Of a stretch of 64,000 nt of DNA, positions 17,926 to 25,915 are shown piece after piece. The stretch lies in NCBI GenBank assembly GCA_947499715.1, contig CANMPL010000009.1, positions 1 through 64,000 on the forward strand. The letters run 5' to 3'. Below the pieces are notes generated by a model that saw nothing but the letters and a program-made list of their open reading frames with translations, was not told the origin of the DNA and did no database searches. The position numbers were made by a program, and so were the translations under genes. Position 1 is the stretch's first letter. Each line of letters opens with the position of its first letter. Origin of the DNA: an uncultured Paracoccaceae bacterium. Its GTDB lineage: Bacteria > Pseudomonadota > Alphaproteobacteria > Rhodobacterales > Rhodobacteraceae.

Positions 17926-19737
17926 TCACGCCAGATCCCCGTCAATCTTGCGCGCATAGCCGCGCGGGGTGAACATACGTGGCCCCTCACCCAATTGCGC
18001 CAGCCGCGAATTGCTCGACCCCACCAACACCACCGTCAGCATATCCACCTCATTCACCTGCAATTCGTCCAGACGGCGATACCGAATATGCTCCTCTGGT
18101 CGTCCCAGTGAACTGGCCAACATCACTGGCGTATCCGCCGGGCGATGCTGCAACAAAATATCGCGGCCCTCGGCCAGCAGCGTCCGCCGCGTCTTTGAAA
18201 CCGGGTTATAAAAGGCGATCACAAAATCCCCCTCTGCCGCCGCCTTGAGCCGCCGCAGAATATCATCGCGCGGCGTCAGCAGATCCGACAGCGAAATCGC
18301 GCAGAAATCATGCCCCAGCGGCGCCCCGGCCCTTGCCGCTGCCCCCTGCAACGCAGACACGCCGGGCGAGCATTGCACTTCAACACGACGGGCGGCATCC
18401 GATACACCCATGGCATCCGGGCCACGGTCCAGCAGCTCAAACACCAGCGCGCCCATGGCATAAATGCCCGCATCGCCGGAACAGACCAAGGCGACGTTCT
18501 TGCCCTGGCCCGCCTGTTCCAGCGCATAGCGGCAGCGCGCCTCTTCCCCGCCCAGCGGGAAATCCGACCGTTCCTTGCCCACCGCCAGCGGCCCCAGCAA
18601 ATCAATATAAAGCCCGTAGCCCACAAGTTCCTCGGCATCAGCGACCAGCCGCGACACCTCTGGCGTGCGCCACGTCGCCTGACCGGGACCGATGCCCACA
18701 ATCGACAGCTTACCGCGTGACCGGCCCTTCATCTCAACCAAGGGCGCGGGCACCATCACCAACGCACAGGTCGCATTGGCGGTCTTGCGCTTGGCCACGA
18801 CCAGTTCCGCATCCGCCCCGCCCTGCGCCAGCGCCGCCGCTTCGGCGACACCGTGGGTGCCCACTTCGGCAAAAACCACCTCAGACGGATTGGCAAGGCG
18901 CGGTGTCTCGGCCTCCAGCGTCTCGGCCTCAAACAATCGCATCGGCACGCCCAAATCGCGGGCCAGATCAATGATCGCAGGCTCATCCGCTTTCAGCGTA
19001 ATCGTGTTCACCGAATGCACGGCCTCGGAGCAAACATCAGCCTCTGCCAACACCTCCTGCACCAATGCCGCCATCTCTGCGGGTGGGCAATTCCGGGCAC
19101 AGCCGACCCCTAGCACCGCACGCAAAGGCGCAAATTTAATGAGCGATTCCGTCGGCATGGGTTGTGCATGGGTTGTGCAGACAATCTGTACGGTTTCTGC
19201 CTGTGGCAAATCTGCCAGCCAGGGGGCGTCTTCATCACCTGTTAAGGTCGCACCACCACCATTCAGCATGGCCGCCATCGCACCTTTGGCGTGCTCTGGG
19301 TTCACCAATCGCCAGCCGGATGGTGGCGCATCCAGCGCCACGCCAAGCGCCACGTCCCCCGCAGTCGTGACCGCTGACACCGCGCCCAAGGCATCGCTGA
19401 TCCGGGCCGCCAAGCGGTTCGCCCCCCGGTGCCCACCCAAGAGCGGCACCACCACGGATCCATCATCAGCGACCGAGACCACGGGCGGCTCTGTCGTTTT
19501 GTCCGCCAGCAACGGGGCCACCGCGCGGATCAGGATACCCGCCGCACAGACCCCGACGACAGGCGTGCCTGCGGCAAACAAATCGCGAATATGATCAAGC
19601 GCATTGGCAAAGAAAACATCCGCCTTTTCAACGCGTTCCACCCGCCCATGCACCGGTGCATCCAACAGATCAGCGATGCGGTGGGCCACAGGCTCACCTG
19701 ATTTGGACAGGGCCACAACAACTGGTTTCAAAGCCAC
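17926..19737 (-). CDS. cobJ: CbiG-CobJ fusion: precorrin-3B C17-methyltransferase with CbiG domains
   Basis: 603 aa with a GTG start overlapping cobI by 10 bases. Residues 1 to about 340 are a full CbiG (N, middle and C domains: GVCAAGILIRAVAPLLADK, PLLGGHRGANRLAARI, and the CobE-like VLGVGCARNCP segment). From about residue 350 a tetrapyrrole methylase starts (SIVGIGPGQATWRTPEVSR) and runs through CSGDAGIYAMGALVFE and AFYNPVSKTRR to the end, which is CobJ/CbiH. CobJ methylates C17 and contracts the ring; CbiG opens the delta-lactone in the anaerobic route. The fusion couples successive steps. Confidence 0.92.
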   Translation of the reverse strand: MALKPVVVALSKSGEPVAHRIADLLDAPVHGRVERVEKADVFFANALDHIRDLFAAGTPVVGVCAAGILIRAVAPLLADKTTEPPVVSVADDGSVVVPLLGGHRGANRLAARISDALGAVSAVTTAGDVALGVALDAPPSGWRLVNPEHAKGAMAAMLNGGGATLTGDEDAPWLADLPQAETVQIVCTTHAQPMPTESLIKFAPLRAVLGVGCARNCPPAEMAALVQEVLAEADVCSEAVHSVNTITLKADEPAIIDLARDLGVPMRLFEAETLEAETPRLANPSEVVFAEVGTHGVAEAAALAQGGADAELVVAKRKTANATCALVMVPAPLVEMKGRSRGKLSIVGIGPGQATWRTPEVSRLVADAEELVGYGLYIDLLGPLAVGKERSDFPLGGEEARCRYALEQAGQGKNVALVCSGDAGIYAMGALVFELLDRGPDAMGVSDAARRVEVQCSPGVSALQGAAARAGAPLGHDFCAISLSDLLTPRDDILRRLKAAAEGDFVIAFYNPVSKTRRTLLAEGRDILLQHRPADTPVMLASSLGRPEEHIRYRRLDELQVNEVDMLTVVLVGSSNSRLAQLGEGPRMFTPRGYARKIDGDLA

Positions 19738-20429
19738 GGATCGGCCCCTTTCGTGAGCAGGATCATAGAAAAATACGGTGCCTTTTCAGGCGCTTGCGCG
19801 AGCGGTGTGACAACCTCTTCGGGCAGGCTGACCCGTTCCACATAGGTGGCCTGATCCAGCAGGCCCAGATCGGCAATCACGCCGCGGATCTTGGGCAAAT
19901 GCCGCCCCACTTTCATGATCGCCACGCTTTCCGCGCCCTCAATCCGGCTGCGCAATTCCGCCTCGGGCAGTGGCCCCGGCAACACCGTCAGCCTTTCATT
20001 CCGCGCCGCGAGTGGCAGCCCCGCCCGCGCCGCGCAGGCGGTGACAGAGGTGACACCGGGGACAACTTCGACCCGGTAAGCCTCTGACAAACGGGCGAAA
20101 AGATACATAAAAGAGCCATAAAAGAACGGATCCCCCTCGCACAGGCAGATCACGTCGTCCCCGGCATCCAGCGCCTTGGCAATCTCGGCCGCGCCGGTGT
20201 CATAGGCGGCCTGGGCCGGACTGCGTTCCACGGTCATCGGCACATCCATGACAATCTCTGTGCAGCCCGCAGGGATCAGATCCGCCGCAATCGCACGGGC
20301 AAAACTGTCGCTGCCTGCAAGCGTTGGATAGGCCACGACTGTCGCGCCCTCGATCAGCCTTGCGGCCCGCAGGGTCATCAAATCAGCCGCCCCAGGGCCG
20401 ACGCCTACGCCATACAAAGTGCCGGTCAT
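19728..20429 (-). CDS. cobI: Precorrin-2 C20-methyltransferase
   Basis: 233 aa. The start MTGTLYGVGVGPGAADLMTL is chosen by the ATGA overlap with the cobL stop. Tetrapyrrole methylase fold, with CEGDPFFYGSFMYLF as the SAM-binding segment and VVPGVTSVTACAARAGLPL after it. It adds the C20 methyl group to precorrin-2, the committed step towards corrins. It sits between cobL and cbiG-cobJ with overlaps on both sides. Confidence 0.94.
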   Translation of the reverse strand: MTGTLYGVGVGPGAADLMTLRAARLIEGATVVAYPTLAGSDSFARAIAADLIPAGCTEIVMDVPMTVERSPAQAAYDTGAAEIAKALDAGDDVICLCEGDPFFYGSFMYLFARLSEAYRVEVVPGVTSVTACAARAGLPLAARNERLTVLPGPLPEAELRSRIEGAESVAIMKVGRHLPKIRGVIADLGLLDQATYVERVSLPEEVVTPLAQAPEKAPYFSMILLTKGADPWL

Positions 20430-21628
20430 CTTTTGACAAGGCTCCATTGGGTCACGGGCATCGCAGGTCGCCATCCCGTCAGGCGGCCCACGGGTTCGGC
20501 ACGGTGGACCGAGATGCGGACCAATTCGCCGCCAAATGTGCGATGCAATTCAATCAGCTCCGCCTCGCTTTCCAGCGTCACGGCATTGGCCACCAAGCGC
20601 CCCAAGGGCCGCAGCGCGGCCCAAGCTGCATCGAAAGTTTCGCGGCTCAGCCCGCCGCCGATAAAGATCGCATCAGGCGCCGCAAGCCCGTCCAACGCGG
20701 CAGGCACAGAGCCGTCGACCAGTTCCAGCTTGGGCGCGCCCAAAGCCAGCGCGTTGGCCGCAGCCATTGCCCGCCGGTCAGCGCGCGGTTCAATCCCGAT
20801 GGCGCGGGCGTAGCGCGCCGCGCGCATCCATTCGATCGCCACCGAACCGGAACCGCAGCCAATGTCCCACAACAACGCACCACGCATCGGCATCAGCTTG
20901 GCAAGGGTCGCGGCGCGCACCTCTTGCTTGGTCATAGTGCCGTCGGACTGGAACAGGTTATCGGCCAGCCCCGGCACGCGCGGTTGCAAGGCAGCATCGG
21001 GGGCGGCGATACATTCCACCGCCAGCGTATTGAACGCAGGCACGGTGTGATTCCAGTCGCTTGCGGTGCCTTCAAAACGCGCCTCGTCCTTGCCGCCCAT
21101 CGCGGCCAGTACGGTCATCTTGGACGCGCCATAGCCGCGAGAGGCGAGGTATTCGGCAATCTGCGATGGTGTCTCTGCCCCTGTGGTCAGGATCAAAAGC
21201 CGGGCGTCGGGCTGGATAAAGGCGATCATCTGCGCCACCGGGCGGCCATGCACGGTCAAAGTTTCGACATCCGGCAGGGACCAGCCCATGCGGGCGGCGG
21301 CCAGTTGAAACGCGGAGAGTTGCGGGTGATAGATGATCTCGGCCGGGTCAATCGCGCGGCCAATGCGGGCACCAACCGAAAACCAAAGCGGATCGCCGGT
21401 GACCAGCACCACGGCACGACGGCCGCGCAGCCCCTGAATGGTGGCAATCATCGCGTCAAAGGGCGAAGGCCAGGCCAAACGCTCTGCGGTGATATCTGCG
21501 GCCAATGCATGGTGACGATCGCCGCCAAGGATAACTTCGGCAGCTTCGACAACGGCGCGTGTGGCAGGGGTCAGCCCATCCAGCCCGTCCTCTCCGATAC
21601 CAACGATATGCAGCCAGGGCGCGGTCAT
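20426..21628 (-). CDS. cobL: Precorrin-6B C5,15-methyltransferase (decarboxylating)
   Basis: 400 aa two-domain enzyme. The N-terminal CbiE half (LHIVGIGEDGLDGLTPATRA, VLVTGDPLWFSVGAR) is a tetrapyrrole methylase. The C-terminal CbiT half has a class I SAM site (LLWDIGCGSGSVAIEWMRAA). It methylates C5 and C15 and decarboxylates the C12 acetate. The fused CbiE-CbiT form is the CobL type of aerobic-pathway organisms. ATGA overlap with cobH upstream and cobI downstream. Confidence 0.95.
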   Translation of the reverse strand: MTAPWLHIVGIGEDGLDGLTPATRAVVEAAEVILGGDRHHALAADITAERLAWPSPFDAMIATIQGLRGRRAVVLVTGDPLWFSVGARIGRAIDPAEIIYHPQLSAFQLAAARMGWSLPDVETLTVHGRPVAQMIAFIQPDARLLILTTGAETPSQIAEYLASRGYGASKMTVLAAMGGKDEARFEGTASDWNHTVPAFNTLAVECIAAPDAALQPRVPGLADNLFQSDGTMTKQEVRAATLAKLMPMRGALLWDIGCGSGSVAIEWMRAARYARAIGIEPRADRRAMAAANALALGAPKLELVDGSVPAALDGLAAPDAIFIGGGLSRETFDAAWAALRPLGRLVANAVTLESEAELIELHRTFGGELVRISVHRAEPVGRLTGWRPAMPVTQWSLVKR

Positions 21629-22263
21629 GCGGCCACCTCTGGCAGGCCGGCCGCCAGCGCGTTGACAGCGGCAGAGGCCATAGCCGACCCGCCCCGCCGC
21701 CCGCGCAGGGCGACAAAGTCGCAGCCGCGCGGATCAGCGGCAAGTTCGGCCTTGCTTTCAGCGGCACCAATAAAGCCCACGGGGAAGCCGAGGATCACGG
21801 CGGGTTTTGGACCGCCTGCGTCGATCAGCTCCAGCAGGTGAAAAAGCGCTGTCGGCGCGTTCCCAATGGCAACGACAGCGCCGTCCAGATGCGGTTCCCA
21901 GAGTTCCACAGCAGCCGCGGAACGGGTGTTGCCTATCGCCTTGGCGTGATCCGGGACCATTGCGTTATTCAGCGTCACGATGACCTCATTTTCTGCGGGC
22001 AGATAACGGCGGATGATGCCTGCGCCGACCATTTCGCAATCGCACAGGATCGGCTTGCCCGCCTGCAAGGCGGCATGACCATCGGCATAGGCATTGGGCG
22101 ACCAGACCAGACGATCTGCAACTTCAACCATACCGCAGGCGTGGATCAGCCGGGTGATCAGCGGGCGCATATCGGGTTGAAACCTGTCCAGACGCGCCTC
22201 TGCCGCGACAGTGGCAAAACTGGCGGCATAGATCGCGGCGGGGTCTTTTTCGTAAGGTCGCAA
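21625..22263 (-). CDS. cobH: Precorrin-8X methylmutase
   Basis: 212 aa starting at TTG (reads MRPYEKDPAAIYAASF), with AAAGG 8 bases before it. The same frame stays open further upstream, but that stretch translates the dispersed repeat and the out-of-frame His-rich end of cbiX, so it is not part of CobH. CobH moves the methyl group from C11 to C12 to give hydrogenobyrinic acid. The catalytic His is in LITRLIHACGMVEV, and CDCEMVGAGI plus GNAPTALFHLLE are typical. Confidence 0.93.
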   Translation of the reverse strand: MRPYEKDPAAIYAASFATVAAEARLDRFQPDMRPLITRLIHACGMVEVADRLVWSPNAYADGHAALQAGKPILCDCEMVGAGIIRRYLPAENEVIVTLNNAMVPDHAKAIGNTRSAAAVELWEPHLDGAVVAIGNAPTALFHLLELIDAGGPKPAVILGFPVGFIGAAESKAELAADPRGCDFVALRGRRGGSAMASAAVNALAAGLPEVAA

Positions 22264-22279
22264 GGTCGTGCCTTTGGTT

Positions 22280-22312
22280 GGTCTTGGCAGGGATATTTTT
22301 GGCCAGAAGAAG
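22280..22312 (-). repeat. Dispersed repeat, left module, after cbiX
   Basis: On the minus strand the sequence CTTCTTCTGGCCAAAAATAT followed by CCCTGCC begins immediately after the cbiX stop codon TAG. It is in the same orientation relative to its upstream gene as the copies after the genes ending at 29356, 36278 and 42556. Confidence 0.85.
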
Positions 22313-23509
22313 CTATCGTTTCCGAGAGTTGCGCGCACTTTCCGGGCCCAGCGGGTGGTCAGCATGGGGGTAAGGCGCGTGATGGTGGTGGTCATGATCG
22401 TGGTCGTGATCATGGTCGTGATGATGGTGGTGGTCATGCTGCGCCTCTAGTCGGCACATGCCGGTGCAGAAGGTGTCGCACAGCTTGCAATCAGCCACGT
22501 TGGAGCCGGGGGCGGCGGCACCTTGGCCTTCGACGTGGTGATGATGGCTTTCCTGCACGGCGCCGACCTCGCCCTCAAACCCCAGCACCTGCACGCGGTA
22601 TTTGCACAGCACGCAAGTGGGCGGCGGGACGCTGCCAAAGGCGGGGTGCTTGCGGTCCTCGGCGCTGATATGGTGGTGGCTACCGTCCTCGCCCGCCAGC
22701 ACCTGTTCACGGTAGGCACAGATGCCGCAATTGGGCGGCGGGGTCGCGCTGTCTTGTTCAAGGATCCGTTCGGCAAAGGTTTCCAGCACCTTGGGGTGAT
22801 CGCCCAGATAAGGGGCCTTGATGAACCGGATGCTGGGATGCTCTGCGGCGACCTGATCGGTGAAACCATAGATGCGGTCAATCAGGATGCCAGAGAACAA
22901 AAAGTAGGGGAACACGATCACGCGCTTATATGGCAGGTGCGCCACATGTTGCAGGCAGGGTTCGACCAGCGGGAATGTGACGCCGGAATAGCCGATCTCG
23001 CACCAGCCAAAGCCCATGCCCTCTTGCAGCATCCGCGCGATCTTGGCCACGTTGCCATTGGCGTCAGGGTCAGAGGCACCGCGCCCGATCACCACCAGAC
23101 AGGTCTGGTCCAGCGGTAAAGCGCCGTGATCCGCATTCGCCTGATCCACGGCTTCTTGAATGCGGCCAGCGGCGGCGGCGATCATCTTGGGGTCAACGCC
23201 CAGCTCGCGGCCATAGCTGACGTTCATGTCATGCTTTTTGGCATAGGTGTTCAGGACAGTGGGGATGTCATTCTTGGCGTGCATCGCAGCAAACAGCATT
23301 CCCGGCACCGCCAGAATACGGTCGCAACCGGCACCGCGCAGCTTATCCAGACCGTCGCGGATGACCGGGTTGGCAAATTCCAGATAGCCGTAGTCGCACA
23401 GCCAGTCGTCGGGCAGATAGGCAGGCAGCTTTTCTGCCAGCACGGCGAATTCATTGACCGCCGATTGACTGCGCGAGCCATGCCCGCAAATCATCACCCC
23501 GGTTTTCAT
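22313..23509 (-). CDS. cbiX: CbiX-type cobalt/siroheme chelatase with metal-binding C-terminal tail
   Basis: 398 aa from MKTGVMICGHGSRSQSAVNEF, ATGA-coupled to the small gene upstream. Residues 1 to about 260 form the two-half CbiX chelatase (catalytic His in CGHGSR; second half VIGRGASDPDANGNVAK). Then come two similar Cys segments, CGICAYREQVLAGE and CVLCKYRVQVLGFE, and a third, CKLCDTFCTGMC. A run rich in His-Asp (HDHHHHHDHDHDHD) ends the protein. CbiX inserts Co2+ into sirohydrochlorin in the early-cobalt route. The tail could bind an Fe-S cluster or hold cobalt. Confidence 0.9.
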   Translation of the reverse strand: MKTGVMICGHGSRSQSAVNEFAVLAEKLPAYLPDDWLCDYGYLEFANPVIRDGLDKLRGAGCDRILAVPGMLFAAMHAKNDIPTVLNTYAKKHDMNVSYGRELGVDPKMIAAAAGRIQEAVDQANADHGALPLDQTCLVVIGRGASDPDANGNVAKIARMLQEGMGFGWCEIGYSGVTFPLVEPCLQHVAHLPYKRVIVFPYFLFSGILIDRIYGFTDQVAAEHPSIRFIKAPYLGDHPKVLETFAERILEQDSATPPPNCGICAYREQVLAGEDGSHHHISAEDRKHPAFGSVPPPTCVLCKYRVQVLGFEGEVGAVQESHHHHVEGQGAAAPGSNVADCKLCDTFCTGMCRLEAQHDHHHHHDHDHDHDHDHHHHAPYPHADHPLGPESARNSRKR

Positions 23510-23718
23510 GCGGCTTCCTCTTCCAGTTCCGGCTCTGCTTCCGCCTTCTCTGCGTCTTTCTTGCCTTTCAGCGCGCCGATCAACCCGATCAGGATCGCCG
23601 CACCAATGGCGGCACCGGCCACCCAATGATCGTGGCCCGCCACATCGGCCAGATGACCGGGATGTGCCACCGCCGTTTGCCCAAAGGCGACCAGGGAGAG
23701 GGTCAGGAAAAATCGCAT
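23506..23718 (-). CDS. Small membrane protein at head of cob operon
   Basis: 70 aa. Signal-like N-terminus (MRFFLTLSLVAFGQTAVA), then His-containing AHPGHLADVAGHDHW, one membrane helix (VAGAAIGAAILIGLIGAL) and an acidic Lys/Glu tail. It looks like a small metal-associated membrane protein; the AHPGH and HDH motifs could bind cobalt. It belongs to a small Rhodobacterales family of unknown function, possibly the one called DUF6732. Coupled to cbiX by ATGA. Ribosome site AAAGGA before the ATG. Confidence 0.8.
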   Translation of the reverse strand: MRFFLTLSLVAFGQTAVAHPGHLADVAGHDHWVAGAAIGAAILIGLIGALKGKKDAEKAEAEPELEEEAA

Positions 23719-23739
23719 ATCGGGTCCTTTTGTCTGAAC

Positions 23740-23905
23740 GCAGGCAGAGCGGGACCGCAGCGTGCGGCGTCTGACGACGTGGCGCTTGGTTCCCGTCAGG
23801 GTCAACCTTGCGCCACCAACCTCTCTGGCCCGGCGGGCTTCGTCTGGGATGCGTATATGGCGCGCGGGGCGGTGGCGCAAACGATTCCCCGCTTGTTTAA
23901 GTCCC
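23740..23905 (-). ncRNA. Structured 5' leader of the cob operon (candidate regulatory RNA)
   Basis: On the minus strand this leader has a strong nested hairpin: GTGGCGC...GCGCCAC enclosing GGTT...AACC and CCC-TGAC-GGG with AA/AA internal loops (about 23779-23818). The same GGTGGCGCAA arm is also perfectly complementary over 10 bases to TTGCGCCACC located about 60 bases earlier in the transcript, so two exclusive folds are possible. The GCCACTG box and the AGCCAGGAGACC end of the cobalamin riboswitch are not recognisable, although CCCGCCGGGCCAGAGAG is faintly similar. Class unknown. Confidence 0.45.
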
Positions 23906-24011
23906 ATTTCCGACCTGTGCGGTCATGCAGATGCCGCTGTGCTGCTTTACGGGTGGGCGACAGCGACCTGCCGACCTAGGTTCTGCGGCAAGCAAGGGAA
24001 GGAATGACGAT

Positions 24012-24986
24012 ATGGGTCAACTGGTTGACGGCGTCTGGCACGACGTTTGGTACGATACGAAATCAACAGGTGGTGCGTTCAAGCGGGCGCAGGCCAAATT
24101 CCGCAATTGGATCACCGCCGACGGCAGCGCCGGGCCGTCTGGCGCGGGTGGTTTTCCTGCGCAATCAGGCCGTTATCACCTTTACGTCTCTTACGCGTGC
24201 CCCTGGGCCCATCGGACATTGGTGTTCCGCGTCTTGAAAGGGTTAGAGGATCATATCAGCATCTCAGCGGTGCATCCCGATATGCTGACCGACGGCTGGA
24301 CGTTCGAGACCGACGATAAGGGGGCGACGGGTGATACGCTTTATGGTTTGCCCTTTGCCCGCGATATCTACTTCAAGGCGGATCCGGCGATGTCGGGGCG
24401 GGTGACGGTGCCCATTCTGTGGGACAAGGAGCGCGAAACAATCGTGTCCAACGAATCGTCCGAGATTATTCGGATGTTCAACAGCGCCTTTAACGACATC
24501 ACCGGCAATACCGATGACTACTGGCCAGAAGAGATGCGGGATGCCATCGCACCGGTGAATGACCGGATTTATGACACCTTCAACAACGGTGTCTACCGGT
24601 CCGGTTTCGCCACCACGCAAGCGGCTTATGAGGCCGCAGTCGGCCCGCTGTTTGACACGCTGGAGTGGCTAGAGTTGCGCCTGAGCGAAAGCCGCTACCT
24701 GATGGGCGATACCCTGACAGAGGCGGACTGGCGGTTGTGGACCACGTTGGTGCGGTTTGACCCGGTCTATCACACCCATTTCAAGTGCAACCGCAATTAC
24801 TTACGCGATTATCCCAACCTGTGGGGGTATACTCGCGAACTGTATCAAATCCCGGGAATTGCGGCGACGGTAAACATGGACCATATCGTGCGGCACTATC
24901 ATTTCAGCCATGAAACGATCAACCCGCACCGGATCATCCCGATCAACCCACAGTTGAACTTCGCAGCGCCTCACGGTCGCGACTAG
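24012..24986 (+). CDS. Glutathionyl-hydroquinone reductase-type GST (YqjG/ECM4)
   Basis: 324 aa. The start MGQLVDGVWHDVWYDTKSTGG is typical of the family; the longer upstream frame is not. The catalytic Cys is Cys63 in SYACPWAHRTL. The NESSEIIRMFN segment and the C-terminal GDTLTEADWRLWTTLVRFDPVY complete the family pattern. These enzymes reduce glutathionyl-hydroquinones. Its 3' end overlaps the convergent receiver gene by 44 bases. Confidence 0.92.
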   Translation: MGQLVDGVWHDVWYDTKSTGGAFKRAQAKFRNWITADGSAGPSGAGGFPAQSGRYHLYVSYACPWAHRTLVFRVLKGLEDHISISAVHPDMLTDGWTFETDDKGATGDTLYGLPFARDIYFKADPAMSGRVTVPILWDKERETIVSNESSEIIRMFNSAFNDITGNTDDYWPEEMRDAIAPVNDRIYDTFNNGVYRSGFATTQAAYEAAVGPLFDTLEWLELRLSESRYLMGDTLTEADWRLWTTLVRFDPVYHTHFKCNRNYLRDYPNLWGYTRELYQIPGIAATVNMDHIVRHYHFSHETINPHRIIPINPQLNFAAPHGRD

Positions 24987-25344
24987 CGCTGTGGCCATAG
25001 TGCTCTACGATCGCCGCCAGATCCGCTGGCGGCGTCGCCTTTTCGACAAAGGCGCGGGCATTGGCGCTATGGGCAAAGATCGACCCGTCCGAAAAGAACG
25101 TGGTGTCCGTGACAAAGACCACATTCGCATCGGGCTGTCTAAAATTGGCAACGTCTGCAACGGTCAAGGCGCTGCCTTCACGTAAAACCAGATCAAGAAC
25201 GATCACATCGAAGCCAGTATTTTCGAGCTTTTGCACCGCGTCAGAGCCGCTGGTTGCCAGTATGACCGACATCCCCAAGCGCTCTAAATGGCGCTGCCAC
25301 AGCGACCCCAGCTGTGCGTTGCTCTGAACAATCAGAACGTGCAT
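24943..25344 (-). CDS. Stand-alone response-regulator receiver protein
   Basis: 133 aa from MHVLIVQSNAQLGSLW, with a GGAGGTGAG ribosome site directly before it. Receiver domain only: phospho-acceptor Asp51 (VIVLDLVL), Thr in FVTDTTFF and Lys in AFVEKATPP. The usual acidic pair near the N-terminus is replaced by Gln-Ser-Asn (VQSNAQ), so phosphorylation may be altered. No output domain. No kinase is nearby. An in-frame ATG 32 codons upstream lacks a good ribosome site. Confidence 0.85.
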   Translation of the reverse strand: MHVLIVQSNAQLGSLWQRHLERLGMSVILATSGSDAVQKLENTGFDVIVLDLVLREGSALTVADVANFRQPDANVVFVTDTTFFSDGSIFAHSANARAFVEKATPPADLAAIVEHYGHSASRDREALRSSTVG

Positions 25345-25540
25345 CTCACCTCCACTCCAGTGTCTAAACGTAACGGAATCGTCGTGTGTTGACCAGTGCG
25401 TTAAGATGTCATTCATTCTTAGGGTAAACGAATGGTTAAGATAGTTGTCCTTATGGTCAATCTGACGAAAATCCGCGCATGATCTTGCCACTTTGGCTGA
25501 AATCCGCTTGAACAGCGCTCTGGAAGCGAAGGGTTTCAAG
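25345..25540. promoter_or_regulatory. Divergent promoter region, receiver gene and DUF1636-cobC-cobD
   Basis: 196 bases between divergent genes. It is more AT-rich than its surroundings around 25410-25455. A CATTC...GAATG inverted pair spans about 25412-25433. No cobalamin riboswitch boxes are visible despite the B12 genes downstream. Exact promoter elements could not be assigned. Confidence 0.45.
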
Positions 25541-25915
25541 ATGACCACATGGATCACGATCTGCGACACGTGCAAGCGCGAAGGATGGGAATCTGGCGAC
25601 ATGGCGCAGACCGACGGTGAAAAGCTCGCAGGCCTGATCGAGGCCGCCGCCGCAGGTGTGCCAAACCTGAATACCCGCCGCGTGTCCTGCCTGATGGGGT
25701 GCAAGCACGGCTGCAACGTCGCGATCCAGGGACAGGGCAAGTTGAACTACACCGTGGGCGATTTCGAACCCGACGCAGAGGCCGCAGAGGGCATCGTCGG
25801 CTATGCCACGCTGCACGCCCAAAGCGAAACCGGGCAGGTGCCCTACCGGACGTGGCCACAGGCGATCAAAGGCCATTTTGTCACCCGCCACCCGCCTATT
25901 CCTGACGAGGCATGA
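25541..25915 (+). CDS. DUF1636 metal-binding protein of the cobalamin cluster
   Basis: 124 aa. Cysteines are arranged as CDTCKREGW (9, 12) and CLMGCKHGCN further on, a thioredoxin-like ferredoxin pattern that suggests a 2Fe-2S cluster or bound metal. DUF1636 genes recur beside cobalamin genes in alphaproteobacteria and cyanobacteria, but no reaction is established. Start at MTTWITICDTC (AAGGG upstream); an ATG 16 codons earlier is possible. Coupled by ATGA to cobC. Confidence 0.85.
   Translation: MTTWITICDTCKREGWESGDMAQTDGEKLAGLIEAAAAGVPNLNTRRVSCLMGCKHGCNVAIQGQGKLNYTVGDFEPDAEAAEGIVGYATLHAQSETGQVPYRTWPQAIKGHFVTRHPPIPDEA

Noticed and set aside
22373-22440. HD-codon tandem repeat (catgatcatggtcgt type) in cbiX
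   Set aside because: Considered as a microsatellite or CRISPR-like array; it simply encodes the His/Asp-rich metal-binding tail.
23740-23905. Second cobalamin riboswitch before the cob operon
   Set aside because: CCCGCCGGGCCAGAGAG is faintly like the 3' end of the aptamer, but the GCCACTG box and the CCGGGAAGG block are missing. Kept only as an unclassified structured leader.
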